From assembly GCA_902635965.1 (NCBI GenBank), contig CACPQA010000001.1:62001-126000 (forward strand): a DNA stretch of 64,000 nucleotides, written 5' to 3'. Shown one piece after another: positions 7,669-17,440 of the stretch (within the stretch, counting starts at the first letter, position 1; every line of letters starts with the position of its first letter). The notes under the pieces are model-generated. The model did not search any database. It saw only the letters and a list, made by a program, of their open reading frames with translations, and was not told the origin of the DNA. The DNA is from an uncultured Bacteroidota bacterium (lineage in GTDB: Bacteria > Bacteroidota > Bacteroidia > Flavobacteriales > Flavobacteriaceae). The position numbers and the translations under genes were made by a program.

Positions 7669-10110
7669 TTATCCCTTTGGTTTATTTTTTTCTTTAACTA
7701 ATTTTTTCTTTTTGTTTTTTACATGCATATCCAGCCAACGATCTTGTTCCCAAATAAGATGCAATATCGATTCTTTAGCTCTATAACCATGACTCTCTTT
7801 TGGAAACATGACGAGTCTTGTAGTTGCACCGAGTCCTTTAAGCGCGTTGAAATATCTTACACTTTGTAGTGGGTAGGTTCCTGAATTGTTGTCCTCCTCT
7901 CCATGAACTAATAAGAGTGGCGTTTTCATTTTATTGGCGTGCATGAAAGGTGACATCGAATAATATACCTCAGGTGCTTCCCAATAACTCCTTTCTTCGC
8001 TTTGGAATCCAAATGGAGTTAAGGTTCTGTTATATGCTCCACTTCTAGCAATTCCTGCAGCAAATAAATTACTGTGACTTAATAAGTTAGCAACCATAAA
8101 TGCTCCATAACTATGTCCACCAACCCCAACTCTTTCTCTATCAATAAAACCCATTTTGTCGACGGCATCTATAGCAGCTTTTCCGTTTGCAACTAGTTGC
8201 TTTCTAAATGAATCATTAGGCTCATCATCTCCTTCTCCTACAATAGGAAACTCAGCTCTGTCCAAAACAACGTATCCTTGTGTAGCCCAATAAATTGGAT
8301 TTCGCATAGATGGATAGGTAAAAGTATTAGGATTACTTCTTTTTTGTGACGCGGTAGACTTATCTTTATATTCTCTTGGGTATGCCCACAATATCATTGG
8401 TTTTTTATCTCCTTCAGATGCATCTTCAGGTAAATACAAAACTCCGCTTAAATCAAGACCATCTTCTCTTTTGTAAGTAATGATTTCTTTTTTAACCTTT
8501 TCAAGTGCTTTAAAGGGGTTTTCAAAAAACGTAATCCTCTTTAATTTGTTTAAGCTTACATCCCTAAAATAATAATTTGGAAATTCTTTTGGAGACTCGA
8601 TTCTCACGAAAGCTATTTTTTTTCCTGGATCATAATCGAGTATATTCTCATATTTTGTTGTGAAAGAAGACTGATATAGTCTTTGCTTAGAATTTTTTTC
8701 CAAGTTTAATTTATCTACAAAAGGGAACTGACCATTCTCGGTAAAACCAGACCCTATAAGGAAAGCAGAATTATTTTTAATATCCAATACCTTGGTATTG
8801 TATTTACTATTTTTCATTAAAAAGTTACCGGGATCAGAATAAATATCTTGATAATTTCGATTTTCAATAACTAAAGCTTTTTTAGTAGTCTTAGATGGAT
8901 TAAATAAATAAGTTTTTACATTTCTATTGTTCCACCAAATATCATTAGCTATAGCTACGTTATTATCACCCCAAATAACATTTGATAAACGGTTATTTAC
9001 CTTAAGGAGTAATTTGGGGTTACCATTAAATGGATAATCCCATTGATAAAGAGCATCTCTATATTCAACTTTGTTTTCTGGATCTCCATTATCTAAAGCT
9101 TTAAAGAAGTACAGTGATGCCCCAAGGTCATTTCTCCATCCAATATTTCTAGGTTCTGTTGTGGTGGACATTCTTCCTTTTGGAAGTTCCTCTGTAAGTG
9201 GAGTATCTTGAATAACTTTAACTAAATCACTATTTACATTATAAACTCTATACTCGGTTGGAAATCTATAGTATGGAACTAAATATGAAAAAGGCTCTTT
9301 TATAAAACTAACCATAACCAAGTTACCGTTTGGAGAAACTGAAACTGAGCGATACATTTTAGATTCTAAAAACCTTTTTTTTTCTCCGTCTAGATTGATT
9401 TTAATAATATCTGATAAACTTAGCTGAGTGAAATTAAATGCATCATCAGGATTTTTGATTAAATCTTGGTATGTTCTGTTTTGAGCCTTTTGACCATCAT
9501 TTTCAGTTATAGTAGGTCCAGTTGGTACAATACTATTCCTATCGATCAAAGGTTTTTTAGTTTCTGGAATGATTTTTATTAAGAGTTCACTATTGTTTTT
9601 TAGCCATGTGATGGGATTTCCGAGAGTCGCATTAATGTTTGAACCGTAAATCTTTTTAGCTGTAAGGGTCTTTAGATCTGCAATCCACAATTCGACTCCT
9701 TCATTTGTTGTATTTGTTAATGCTATTTTGGACTCATCTGGAGAAATACTAAAGTTAGATAGTTTTGGATTTAAAGGTAAGCCTTGTAGTTGTGATGGTT
9801 CCTTACTATTTGATAACTTTAATACTTTTACGTTTTTATAGTAAGTCGTTCTACTTCCAATATATTTGGATGGATTGACTCTTAATCCCGCGATTCGAAG
9901 TTCTTTTTGGGATAAATCTGAAATACTTTTATAAGCATCTCTATATAGAAGAATAAAATTTTCATTTTTACTGTCTTTAATAACCGAAGGTGCAAGCTCT
10001 ATATCTATTAATTCGAGTAATTCTTTTTTTGGTGTTTGATAAGATGTTTTTTCTTGTGATGACAGAGAAAAAAACATCAGTATCATTATTAGGCTAATGG
10101 TTTTTTTCAT
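7669..10110 (-). CDS. S9 prolyl-oligopeptidase-family peptidase, secreted (glutamyl-endopeptidase-like)
   Basis: An 813-residue exported peptidase. A signal peptide covers about residues 1-19. An N-terminal beta-propeller-like region with SPDESKIAL and SPNGNLVMV repeats runs to about 540, followed by an alpha/beta-hydrolase domain. The catalytic triad can be placed: Ser667 in GGHSYGAFM, Asp740 in HGEEDNNSGTYP and His774 in PKESHGY. The overall shape resembles the bacterial and chloroplast glutamyl-endopeptidase-like branch of S9. It lies downstream of SusD on the same strand, but a strong terminator at 10141-10168 separates them, so it may be read from its own promoter or by leak-through. Confidence 0.88.
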   Translation of the reverse strand: MKKTISLIMILMFFSLSSQEKTSYQTPKKELLELIDIELAPSVIKDSKNENFILLYRDAYKSISDLSQKELRIAGLRVNPSKYIGSRTTYYKNVKVLKLSNSKEPSQLQGLPLNPKLSNFSISPDESKIALTNTTNEGVELWIADLKTLTAKKIYGSNINATLGNPITWLKNNSELLIKIIPETKKPLIDRNSIVPTGPTITENDGQKAQNRTYQDLIKNPDDAFNFTQLSLSDIIKINLDGEKKRFLESKMYRSVSVSPNGNLVMVSFIKEPFSYLVPYYRFPTEYRVYNVNSDLVKVIQDTPLTEELPKGRMSTTTEPRNIGWRNDLGASLYFFKALDNGDPENKVEYRDALYQWDYPFNGNPKLLLKVNNRLSNVIWGDNNVAIANDIWWNNRNVKTYLFNPSKTTKKALVIENRNYQDIYSDPGNFLMKNSKYNTKVLDIKNNSAFLIGSGFTENGQFPFVDKLNLEKNSKQRLYQSSFTTKYENILDYDPGKKIAFVRIESPKEFPNYYFRDVSLNKLKRITFFENPFKALEKVKKEIITYKREDGLDLSGVLYLPEDASEGDKKPMILWAYPREYKDKSTASQKRSNPNTFTYPSMRNPIYWATQGYVVLDRAEFPIVGEGDDEPNDSFRKQLVANGKAAIDAVDKMGFIDRERVGVGGHSYGAFMVANLLSHSNLFAAGIARSGAYNRTLTPFGFQSEERSYWEAPEVYYSMSPFMHANKMKTPLLLVHGEEDNNSGTYPLQSVRYFNALKGLGATTRLVMFPKESHGYRAKESILHLIWEQDRWLDMHVKNKKKKLVKEKNKPKG

Positions 10111-10134
10111 GTTTAAATTTTTTAAGTTTTGAGG

Positions 10135-10170
10135 AAAAAAAAGGAGATCAAGAAGATCTCCTTTTTTATA
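10135..10170 (-). terminator. Strong intrinsic terminator downstream of susD
   Basis: AAGGAGATC at 10141-10149 and GATCTCCTT at 10155-10163 form a perfect 9-bp stem with a 5-nt loop. Read on the minus strand it is preceded by A-rich sequence and followed by a run of T, as in a Rho-independent terminator; the plus strand also has a T-run, so it could work both ways. It lies about 20 bp after the SusD stop and should end most SusCD transcription. Confidence 0.85.
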
Positions 10171-10185
10171 AATATTTATTAAATA

Positions 10186-11634
10186 TTAATATCCTGGATT
10201 TTGAGTAATATCTGCATTAGAATTTGTCTCTCCGTCAGGGATCGGAAGAATGAACAAATTGTTAGGATAGCTCAAATTACAGGCTTCTGGTACAGAAGTA
10301 CAATCTAGGGCTCTCACTAAATTTTGCTTTCTTCTATTAATGTCAAATATTCTGTGACCCTCAAAAGCAAGCTCTGCTCTTCTTTCATTGTAAACCTCTG
10401 TTTTAAGCGCTGCACCAGTTGCAGTAACAGCTGCAACTCCTGGATTAGCCCTTTGCCTGATGATGTCTACATCAGATTGAGCACCAGCATCATTACCAAG
10501 ATTTGCTCTAGCTTCGGCTCTATTTAGGTAAACCTCAGATAGTCTTATCACGGAGATATTATCTGTACCATTTAATGGTCCTTCACTAGGCCACTTGTCT
10601 ACTCGAGCAGGACCAAGTGGAAGTGTTGCGTATGGTCCGATAAGATTAGTATCAAATGTAATCATTTCTCTTCGGACGTCACCATCTTCCATTAATGCGT
10701 ACCAATCATTAGATGGTAAATAATCACCATATCCGGTTATCTTGTACATACCACCAATGTGGTTTGAACCAGTGTTATCGGTGGTGTTGTATATCATCTC
10801 AAATATAGCCTCTGACGATAAACCATCTATAAATTGTGTTGGATAAGCATCGCGATTTACAAGTGAATAACCATAATTATTAATTACACTAGTTGCCTTT
10901 GCCTCAGCATTAGACCAATCTTCCATGTATAAATATACTCTCGATAAAAGTGCTTCTGCAGCTGCTTTCGAAAAGTAACCAGCATTCTTTTGGGAAGTAG
11001 TAATTAAAGTTACAGCTTGATTTAAATCTGAGATAATCTGAGCATAAACTTCTGCCACTGTACTTCTAGCAGGTTTATTTTGAAAATCAAATTCCAATAC
11101 AATTGGAACTCCAGCATGCCCAGCACCAGCAGAGAAAGAGTAAGGTTGAGCATAAAAATTACACAGCATAAAATATGCAAGTCCTCTTATTCCAAATGCT
11201 TGACCTCTGAGAGTATTAAAATCTGCAGTTAGTGAGGCTGAAGGTGTGAATTCTGAGTTTATTACAGAATTAGCAATATTTATCGCTTCGTAAAATTCTC
11301 TCCAAATATCTTCAGGTATAAAGTCAGTTTCACTTCCGTTATATTCTGCCCATTCTTTAGCTCTATTTGCACTCGCATTCTGTTTTACATCCTCCCCCAT
11401 CACATCTGGAACAAGTAGGGTATATCTGCCATAAAGTGCGGCATTTCCACCTCCTTGAAGTTGATCGTGAAGACCCAAAACAGCAGTGTTAAAATCATCA
11501 AACGTTTGTAAAAAAGAATCATTTGATATGTTTTGTTGTGGCTGTAGATCAAGAAAATCATCTGCGCACGAAATCAATGATATTGACAGCACTAACAATA
11601 AACTACGTTGTAAAATATTTTTCATTTTATTCAT
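10186..11634 (-). CDS. SusD/RagB-family nutrient-binding outer-membrane lipoprotein
   Basis: A 482-residue surface lipoprotein with signal peptide and lipobox LISC, mature cysteine near residue 23. Family hallmarks are the DDFLDLQPQ start of the mature protein, TPR-like helices in the first half, RLSEVYLNRAEARANLG around residue 365, ERRAELAFEGHRIFDINRR near 420, and the closing PIPDGE...TQNPGY. SusD proteins cap the SusC channel and bind oligomers. It starts 8 bp after the SusC stop. No glycoside hydrolase is nearby; peptidases are, so a peptide substrate is inferred. The start may be Met1 or Met4; both keep the signal. Confidence 0.93.
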   Translation of the reverse strand: MNKMKNILQRSLLLVLSISLISCADDFLDLQPQQNISNDSFLQTFDDFNTAVLGLHDQLQGGGNAALYGRYTLLVPDVMGEDVKQNASANRAKEWAEYNGSETDFIPEDIWREFYEAINIANSVINSEFTPSASLTADFNTLRGQAFGIRGLAYFMLCNFYAQPYSFSAGAGHAGVPIVLEFDFQNKPARSTVAEVYAQIISDLNQAVTLITTSQKNAGYFSKAAAEALLSRVYLYMEDWSNAEAKATSVINNYGYSLVNRDAYPTQFIDGLSSEAIFEMIYNTTDNTGSNHIGGMYKITGYGDYLPSNDWYALMEDGDVRREMITFDTNLIGPYATLPLGPARVDKWPSEGPLNGTDNISVIRLSEVYLNRAEARANLGNDAGAQSDVDIIRQRANPGVAAVTATGAALKTEVYNERRAELAFEGHRIFDINRRKQNLVRALDCTSVPEACNLSYPNNLFILPIPDGETNSNADITQNPGY

Positions 11635-11642
11635 TTTTAAAA

Positions 11643-14600
11643 TTAAAATCCAATGGTTACTCCCAAACTAGTAGTTTTGGCAAGTGGTGTCATTGTGTTA
11701 TATACTCCATCAATCGCTTGATCAGGATCAAACGGAAGATTGTCAGCTTTAGTCCAAGTCCAGATGTTGTTCATGTCTAAGTAAACTTTGAATTGGTTTA
11801 TTCCAATATTACCAAACAAGTCTGTTGGAACATCGTAAGATAAATTAAGTGATTTTAATCTTACATAATCACCTTCATATAGGTATCTACTATTTGGTCT
11901 TTGATTTGAAGATTGATTTCCTCCCCATCTATGTTTAGGAAATTCAGCATTTTGACCGGGTGTTGTCCACCTATTATTAAAAGCATACGTTGTCGTACTC
12001 CTAGGAGTAAATCTTCCATCTCCATGTATAACCCATCCAGGATTGAAATACAGATAATTACCAAAAGAGTAATTAAATGTCATACCAAGCGAAAAGCTTT
12101 TATATTGTGCATTTAAATTAAATCCACCATAAAAGTCTGGTGTTGCAGATTTCCCTTCCATGTAAACTCTTTCGGTATCTCCTACACGATTAGTGGTAGA
12201 ATTGTAATTAATTGTACCATCAGCATTAACTAAATACCATAAAGGGTCTCCGTTTGCTGGATCTACACCCGCCCATGGGAAAAGGAAGTATTCTTGAAAA
12301 TCTCTCCCTTGTTCTCTTTTCTTGGTGGAAACAACAATTGGCTCTGGTAAATATGTAATTTCATTTTTAAGTGTGGTAGTATTGAAATTAACACCTAAAA
12401 AAGCCTCAGACGTTTGAATTATATCAATCCCTAAATCAATCTCAACACCTGAGTTTTTCATATCTCCTATGTTTTGAGCAACTGATGTAAACCCAGTAGT
12501 TAATGATAGCGGTCTATCCAATAGCAGGTCTGAAGATACTCTTTCAAAATATTCAGCGTTTAAAGTAATTCTATTGTTTAAGAAAGTCGCATCAATTCCG
12601 AAGTTAAAATTTTCTTGGGATTCCCATGTAAGTAAGTTATTTGAAACTTGGGAGGGTGCAGCACCAGGGTTACCGTCATAATCTCTTGTGAATCCCCAAA
12701 GTCCTGCCCAATCAAAGTTTCCAATACCAGCATTACCAGTAGTTCCAAAACTACCTCTAAGTTTTAGAAAATCTACAAAGCCGACACCTTCAATAAGTCT
12801 TGTCATGTTCCAACCAACTCCAATAGACCCAAAAGTACCCCATCTTTGGTCAGGACCAAACCTTGAAGAACCGTCTCTACGAAATGACATAGATAAAAAA
12901 TACTCACTATTATAGTCATAGTTGGCTCTAGCAAAATAAGATTGAAAAGCATAATCTGATCTTGCACTATAAGCTTGAGTTGGATTTGCAGCACTCGCTG
13001 CAAATTTTAAGTCTGGGTGAGAAAAGCCTTCTCCTCTTAACTCAATAGTTCTTGTTTTCACTTTCTGAGCTTCATATGCAGCAAAGAAATTCATATTGTG
13101 ATTTCCGGTATCTCTAGGAGTAAATTGTATACTTTGAGTACCCAACCAGTTGGTTTGTGATATTCCACCTTCATTTGCATAACCACCGATCCTACGTCCG
13201 TCTCCATATCTTCCGTTAGCAAAAAGATATTCATCTACTTTTAGCAGATCAAAACTCCAATCGGACTTTACGATTAATCCGTCCATAATTTCATAAGAAA
13301 CTTCGAAAACATCTGTTAACCTCATTTGAGATAAGTCCCTAGCATCATCATAAAGATGACCAACTGGATTATTTCCTCCCATAAAGAAGTTTTTATGGTC
13401 TCCATAGAATCTGCCAAACTCATCATAAACGGGCACGGTTGGAGCCATTAGATAAGCTAAGTAAAAAGGTGCTTGCCACCTAGTACCATCTGTTATACCC
13501 CTTTGGTCGAATGTTGAAATGTTTACATTGTTACTGACTTTAAATCTGTCTGTAAGTTGCGCATCAATATTCAAACGGGACGAAAATCTTTCAAATTTAT
13601 TTTCTTTTACCATTCCGTCATTGTCGAAGTAGTTAGCAGATCCGAAATAAGTAACTTTTTCCGAACCTCCACTAAAACTAAAATCGTATTCTTGTACAAC
13701 ACCAGTTTGTGTCATTTCATCTAACCAGATTGTGTTATAATTTTGTCCAGCATCATTTAAAGGAAACTGTGAAGAAAAAAGATTTCTGGCTTCATCAGGG
13801 GAAGTTCCTCTCGCAATATATCCTTCATAATGAAGTTGTTGATACTGAGTTGAATTTAGACCTCTTAGGATTCCATCATAAGCAAACTGCTGTGTTCCAT
13901 ATCTAGCTCTTAAAGTAAACTTAGGATCACCTGCCTTACCACTTTTAGTAGTAATTAAAACAACACCATTTGCACCTCTAGAACCATAAATGGCCGTAGA
14001 TGCTGCATCTTTAAGTACAACTAAACTTTCGATATCATTTGGGTTGATAGAACCTAGAACGTTTGAACTTCTTCCTCCGTTAGAGAAGTCGGTTGTGGAA
14101 AGAGATCCTGATGTAATTGGCATTCCATCAATTACATATAGCGGTTCGTTACTCGAACTTATGGACCCTATACCACGAACCCTAATAGAAATTCCGGCTC
14201 CGGGAGCACCATCGTTAGAAACAACCTGCAGACCGGGTGCAGCACCTTGGAGAGCACTCTGGAAAGTAGCGGTTGGTTGCATTTCGAGGGTTTCAGCACT
14301 AATTACAGCCACAGCACCGGTAAACTTTTCTCGGCTACTGGTACCATAACCAGTTACAATAACTTCCTGAAGTTCGGTAGATGATGTCATAACAACATCA
14401 ATTGTATCTTGACTTCCAACAGTAACTGTTTGACCTTCCATTCCAATATATGAGAATTCAAGAACGTCTCCTTCAGATGCCTCAATAGAATAGTTTCCAT
14501 CAAAATCAGTCGTCACACCGGTAGTTGAACCTTGAATGATTATGGTAGCACCGGGAAGTGGACCCTGGTCATCTGAAACAGTACCATTGATTGTCTTTTG

Positions 14601-14657
14601 TGAAAACCCGTAAAAGGTAGTCATTAAAGAAATTAATAGTAAGTAAATATTTTTCAT
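11643..14657 (-). CDS. SusC/RagA-family TonB-linked outer-membrane transporter
   Basis: A 1004-residue outer-membrane beta-barrel. Order: signal peptide (1-19, ending GFSQ), a carboxypeptidase-regulatory-like domain (about 20-95, with GTVSDDQGPLPGATI and DFDGNYSI), a TonB-box-like LQEVIVTGYGTSS, a plug domain with SIRVRGIGS and PLYVIDGMPI and LKDAASTAIYGSRGANGVVLI, then the barrel ending in an aromatic GF. It takes up substrate with energy from TonB/ExbBD and works as a complex with the SusD encoded 8 bp downstream. A possible promoter lies 84-117 bp upstream. Confidence 0.95.
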   Translation of the reverse strand: MKNIYLLLISLMTTFYGFSQKTINGTVSDDQGPLPGATIIIQGSTTGVTTDFDGNYSIEASEGDVLEFSYIGMEGQTVTVGSQDTIDVVMTSSTELQEVIVTGYGTSSREKFTGAVAVISAETLEMQPTATFQSALQGAAPGLQVVSNDGAPGAGISIRVRGIGSISSSNEPLYVIDGMPITSGSLSTTDFSNGGRSSNVLGSINPNDIESLVVLKDAASTAIYGSRGANGVVLITTKSGKAGDPKFTLRARYGTQQFAYDGILRGLNSTQYQQLHYEGYIARGTSPDEARNLFSSQFPLNDAGQNYNTIWLDEMTQTGVVQEYDFSFSGGSEKVTYFGSANYFDNDGMVKENKFERFSSRLNIDAQLTDRFKVSNNVNISTFDQRGITDGTRWQAPFYLAYLMAPTVPVYDEFGRFYGDHKNFFMGGNNPVGHLYDDARDLSQMRLTDVFEVSYEIMDGLIVKSDWSFDLLKVDEYLFANGRYGDGRRIGGYANEGGISQTNWLGTQSIQFTPRDTGNHNMNFFAAYEAQKVKTRTIELRGEGFSHPDLKFAASAANPTQAYSARSDYAFQSYFARANYDYNSEYFLSMSFRRDGSSRFGPDQRWGTFGSIGVGWNMTRLIEGVGFVDFLKLRGSFGTTGNAGIGNFDWAGLWGFTRDYDGNPGAAPSQVSNNLLTWESQENFNFGIDATFLNNRITLNAEYFERVSSDLLLDRPLSLTTGFTSVAQNIGDMKNSGVEIDLGIDIIQTSEAFLGVNFNTTTLKNEITYLPEPIVVSTKKREQGRDFQEYFLFPWAGVDPANGDPLWYLVNADGTINYNSTTNRVGDTERVYMEGKSATPDFYGGFNLNAQYKSFSLGMTFNYSFGNYLYFNPGWVIHGDGRFTPRSTTTYAFNNRWTTPGQNAEFPKHRWGGNQSSNQRPNSRYLYEGDYVRLKSLNLSYDVPTDLFGNIGINQFKVYLDMNNIWTWTKADNLPFDPDQAIDGVYNTMTPLAKTTSLGVTIGF

Positions 14658-14740
14658 AAAATTAACGATAATTTAAATTGATTATTTAGTGAATGTAGTA
14701 ATTAATTTTCACATTTCTCATTGCTTGGCAGATAGAATTT

Positions 14741-14774
14741 CAAAGATTTTTTTTTTCTTAAAAAGTTTTGTCAA
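14741..14774 (-). promoter_or_regulatory. Candidate promoter for the SusCD pair
   Basis: On the minus strand, AATCTTTG at 14741-14748 is one base off the Bacteroidota -7 consensus TAnnTTTG, and a TTG at 14772-14774 could serve as the -33 element with a 23-bp spacer that includes a run of ten A. The spacer is longer than usual. The 163-bp gap before SusC is the only sizeable gap in this block, which supports a separate promoter. Confidence 0.35.
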
Positions 14775-14820
14775 TTTTATAAATTAGTTGGCTTAATTTT
14801 AAAAATAAACAGTTTTTTTT

Positions 14821-15897
14821 CTAGATTTTTGCATTAACTATAAAATCAACTATTTGGTAATAAATGTGTCTTGGTGTTTTTTTTCCATTTGTTTTTTTTA
14901 TAAAATCAGTTTTATGTGCAATGACAAGCTCTAATTTTGGAATGATGGTGATAAATTGACCTCCACTTCCATGTGCAGAATAAGATCCCTTGTATATATT
15001 GTTTTCATTAAACTCGTCAAAAGTCCACCACATATAGGAATAACCAAAATCTGGACTTTTAAATTTAGATAAACCTCTTCTTTTAGAAACAGTGTCCTTA
15101 GGTGTTACAATTGTAACAATTTTTTTCAACCAATTTTCAGAAATCAACTGTTTTCCATCCCACTTCCCTCTATTCAGCATTAGTTGGCCTACTTTTGCCA
15201 TGTCCTTTGTTGAAAGATTAATGGGATAAGCTAAATACTTTGATTTTGTCGTATCACCCGCTTTCTTTTGAATTGATAAGTCCCAATTCTCAAATCCAGT
15301 AGGAATAGCTATTTGCTCTTCAAGCTCTTCATAAATTGTTTTTCCTACAAGCTTTTCGAAAATATATCCGACTGCGTTAAAGTCCCAGTTGTTATATAAA
15401 TAGTAGGTTCCTGGTTCAACACTACCTCTCTCTAATATATTTTTCCTATCGTCGCCTCCATAGGAGGGATCGTGAAAAATTCCTGATCTCGCTGTGGCCA
15501 AATGGTCAATTGTAGCTTTTTTTTCAATATCCATTAAACCTTCAAGGTCATCTATTTCAAGCTCCTCAAGCGTTTGGTTTAAATTAATTGTTCCGTTTTC
15601 AACATACTTTCCCATTAGCATTGCGAGAATACTTTTTCTATTAGATGCGATGTAGCTTATATGTTCTAGGTCACCATATTCAAAAATCTTCTTCCCTTTG
15701 TAGACAGCAATTAGACCAGTGGTGTTTGATTTTTCTTTTATAAACTCTGTTAGTTTGTCTAATTTATCGGTATCAAACCCTGCCTCTTCATAAGATAAAT
15801 ATTCTTCCCATTGTTGAACAGAATTCGATTTATTTTGTGGCTCGCAATTAATAAAAAGTAAAAAAAAACTAACTATTAAAAAGTATGTATTTTTCAT
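14821..15897 (-). CDS. Class-C beta-lactamase-family serine hydrolase lipoprotein
   Basis: Starting at the ATG at 15897 gives 358 residues with a lipoprotein signal (lipobox FINC, Cys18). A longer in-frame start at 15942 would run into the M81 gene and bury the signal, so it is rejected. Active-site motifs of the class-C/penicillin-recognising fold are Ser85-Asn-Arg-Lys88 (SxxK), Tyr168-Asn-Asn170 (YxN) and His309-Gly (HGSGGQF). Relatives include NylB-type 6-aminohexanoate-dimer hydrolases, esterases, D-aminopeptidases and MlrB. It should act in the periplasm or at the surface. It is last in a four-gene hydrolase operon, 4 bp after the M81 stop. Confidence 0.88.
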   Translation of the reverse strand: MKNTYFLIVSFFLLFINCEPQNKSNSVQQWEEYLSYEEAGFDTDKLDKLTEFIKEKSNTTGLIAVYKGKKIFEYGDLEHISYIASNRKSILAMLMGKYVENGTINLNQTLEELEIDDLEGLMDIEKKATIDHLATARSGIFHDPSYGGDDRKNILERGSVEPGTYYLYNNWDFNAVGYIFEKLVGKTIYEELEEQIAIPTGFENWDLSIQKKAGDTTKSKYLAYPINLSTKDMAKVGQLMLNRGKWDGKQLISENWLKKIVTIVTPKDTVSKRRGLSKFKSPDFGYSYMWWTFDEFNENNIYKGSYSAHGSGGQFITIIPKLELVIAHKTDFIKKTNGKKTPRHIYYQIVDFIVNAKI

Positions 15898-15901
15898 AGA
15901 T

Positions 15902-17440
15902 TTAATTTTTTTTAAATGGATATAGTTCATCGATTGGTCCAAATTTGTAATCTAGTGCATCCAATCTAGTAGTGCCAACAAAATCGCCTAATGCATCAAC
16001 TACCATTACAGTTTTTGAATATCCAGTTTCGTCAAAACCTCTTCGAAAGTGGACTCTAGATTTGACTACAACCACATCAAAATCGTCAGGATTTAAATCT
16101 CCAAACCTGATTTCAGATGGCCTTATAACTTGTTCATAGGTTGGAACTATAATTATAGCATTTCCTTTACCAAATTTTACTACAGCTATTTTATCATATC
16201 CAAAGTGTGAGCCAAAGAAAATTATTTCTCCGGAAATTTTGACAGGTATTCCAGCCTGAATTCCTGTATAGCCCCCAACTTTGTAATCAAACCTATCTCC
16301 TTTTTTGGCCCCCTTTACAGACAAATCACCTAACACATTTTCATCTCTTAAAGTTGCTATTAGAAATTTTTCAACACCTTGATCAATCAATTCTTTTGTT
16401 ATCCATGTCGCGTCTCCTTGGCGATCTGAGTAGTCACCCAAGGCTACAGGACCTCTGCCATTTTCTATTGCCATTTTAGCTTTTTTAACAGCTTGTTTAG
16501 GTTTAAGAAATGAACCACCAGCAAATTCTTTTTTTACTCTCAGAAAATAATCATTCATATCATCCGCGATCGAATCAGCAAGTTTTTGATTGTCATTTGT
16601 AACTACATGGATGGTAGCGCCAATATCTGGTACGTCGGACCAAGGAAAACCAAAAAAAACGCTAACAAAAACATCCTTATTCCTATTTTCCCATCTTCTA
16701 GCTCTTTCCATAATCGTAGAAGCAGGCTCAGCTCCAGTCCACTGAAGAACTGTTGCGGTTAGTATACCAGGCTTTCTAGTTGCAGTTGTTGATTTAAATT
16801 TATTTTTAATTGACCTGTATAAAAAATTTGCCGATCTCTCTCCTTGTAACGGTGCATCATAATGTGGAAAACGTTTAGTTACAAACGCAGCATCAGCCCA
16901 TTTTAAAAATTCAGCATCTTCGTTACCATGCAAATCAAAAGTACCAGATATAGGAACCTCAGGGCCAACCAATTCTCGTACCCTCTTTGCAATTTCAGAT
17001 TCTGGTCTTGGAACATCTCTTGTTGCCATCGCACCATGAAGAGAAAGCTGAACTGCATCAACGGGCAATTTTGATTTTAGATCATCAAGAATTATTTTCA
17101 TAAAATGCTCAAAACTTTTTTTGGTATTCCAACTCCTTGAAGAACCTCCAAATACACGATCAGGTGAATTAATTCCAATTAACTCTACATCGTCAAATAA
17201 ACTTGCCTGATGAACGAATCCACCAGTGTAACCTTCAGATTTTAGTAATTGTTCACCCGTTACGTAAGGTACTCTTTTTGTCCAATCTTCGATTGTTGTG
17301 TCGCCCCCTGGGCAAAAGGTACATGTTTCGTGAGAAAATTGAATTATAGCAATCTTATATTTTTTACCCTCACTACAAGAGAAAAATATTAATGAAATTA
17401 AAAGAAGAAAAAAAATATTGGGTTTAATCATATTTTTCAT
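15902..17440 (-). CDS. M81-family metallopeptidase (MlrC-like) lipoprotein
   Basis: A 512-residue M81 protein with an added lipoprotein signal peptide (lipobox FFSC, Cys22), so it is probably exported, unlike many M81 proteins. The N-terminal signature FSHETCTF carries Glu38; SLHGAM follows at 133-138; Asp169-Leu-His171 (FDLHGN) and His193 (FPHYDAPLQGER) fit the zinc-ligand positions known from MlrC. The C-terminal MlrC domain starts near residue 310. MlrC hydrolyses the Adda-D-glutamate bond of linear microcystin fragments; other M81 members have unknown substrates. It overlaps the upstream S9 gene by 17 bp and is followed 4 bp later by a serine hydrolase gene. Start may be Met1 or Met4. Confidence 0.88.
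   Translation of the reverse strand: MKNMIKPNIFFLLLISLIFFSCSEGKKYKIAIIQFSHETCTFCPGGDTTIEDWTKRVPYVTGEQLLKSEGYTGGFVHQASLFDDVELIGINSPDRVFGGSSRSWNTKKSFEHFMKIILDDLKSKLPVDAVQLSLHGAMATRDVPRPESEIAKRVRELVGPEVPISGTFDLHGNEDAEFLKWADAAFVTKRFPHYDAPLQGERSANFLYRSIKNKFKSTTATRKPGILTATVLQWTGAEPASTIMERARRWENRNKDVFVSVFFGFPWSDVPDIGATIHVVTNDNQKLADSIADDMNDYFLRVKKEFAGGSFLKPKQAVKKAKMAIENGRGPVALGDYSDRQGDATWITKELIDQGVEKFLIATLRDENVLGDLSVKGAKKGDRFDYKVGGYTGIQAGIPVKISGEIIFFGSHFGYDKIAVVKFGKGNAIIIVPTYEQVIRPSEIRFGDLNPDDFDVVVVKSRVHFRRGFDETGYSKTVMVVDALGDFVGTTRLDALDYKFGPIDELYPFKKN

Noticed and set aside
13990-14349. A 119-codon frame opposite SusC
   Set aside because: It is antisense to the conserved plug domain and shows no independent coding signal.
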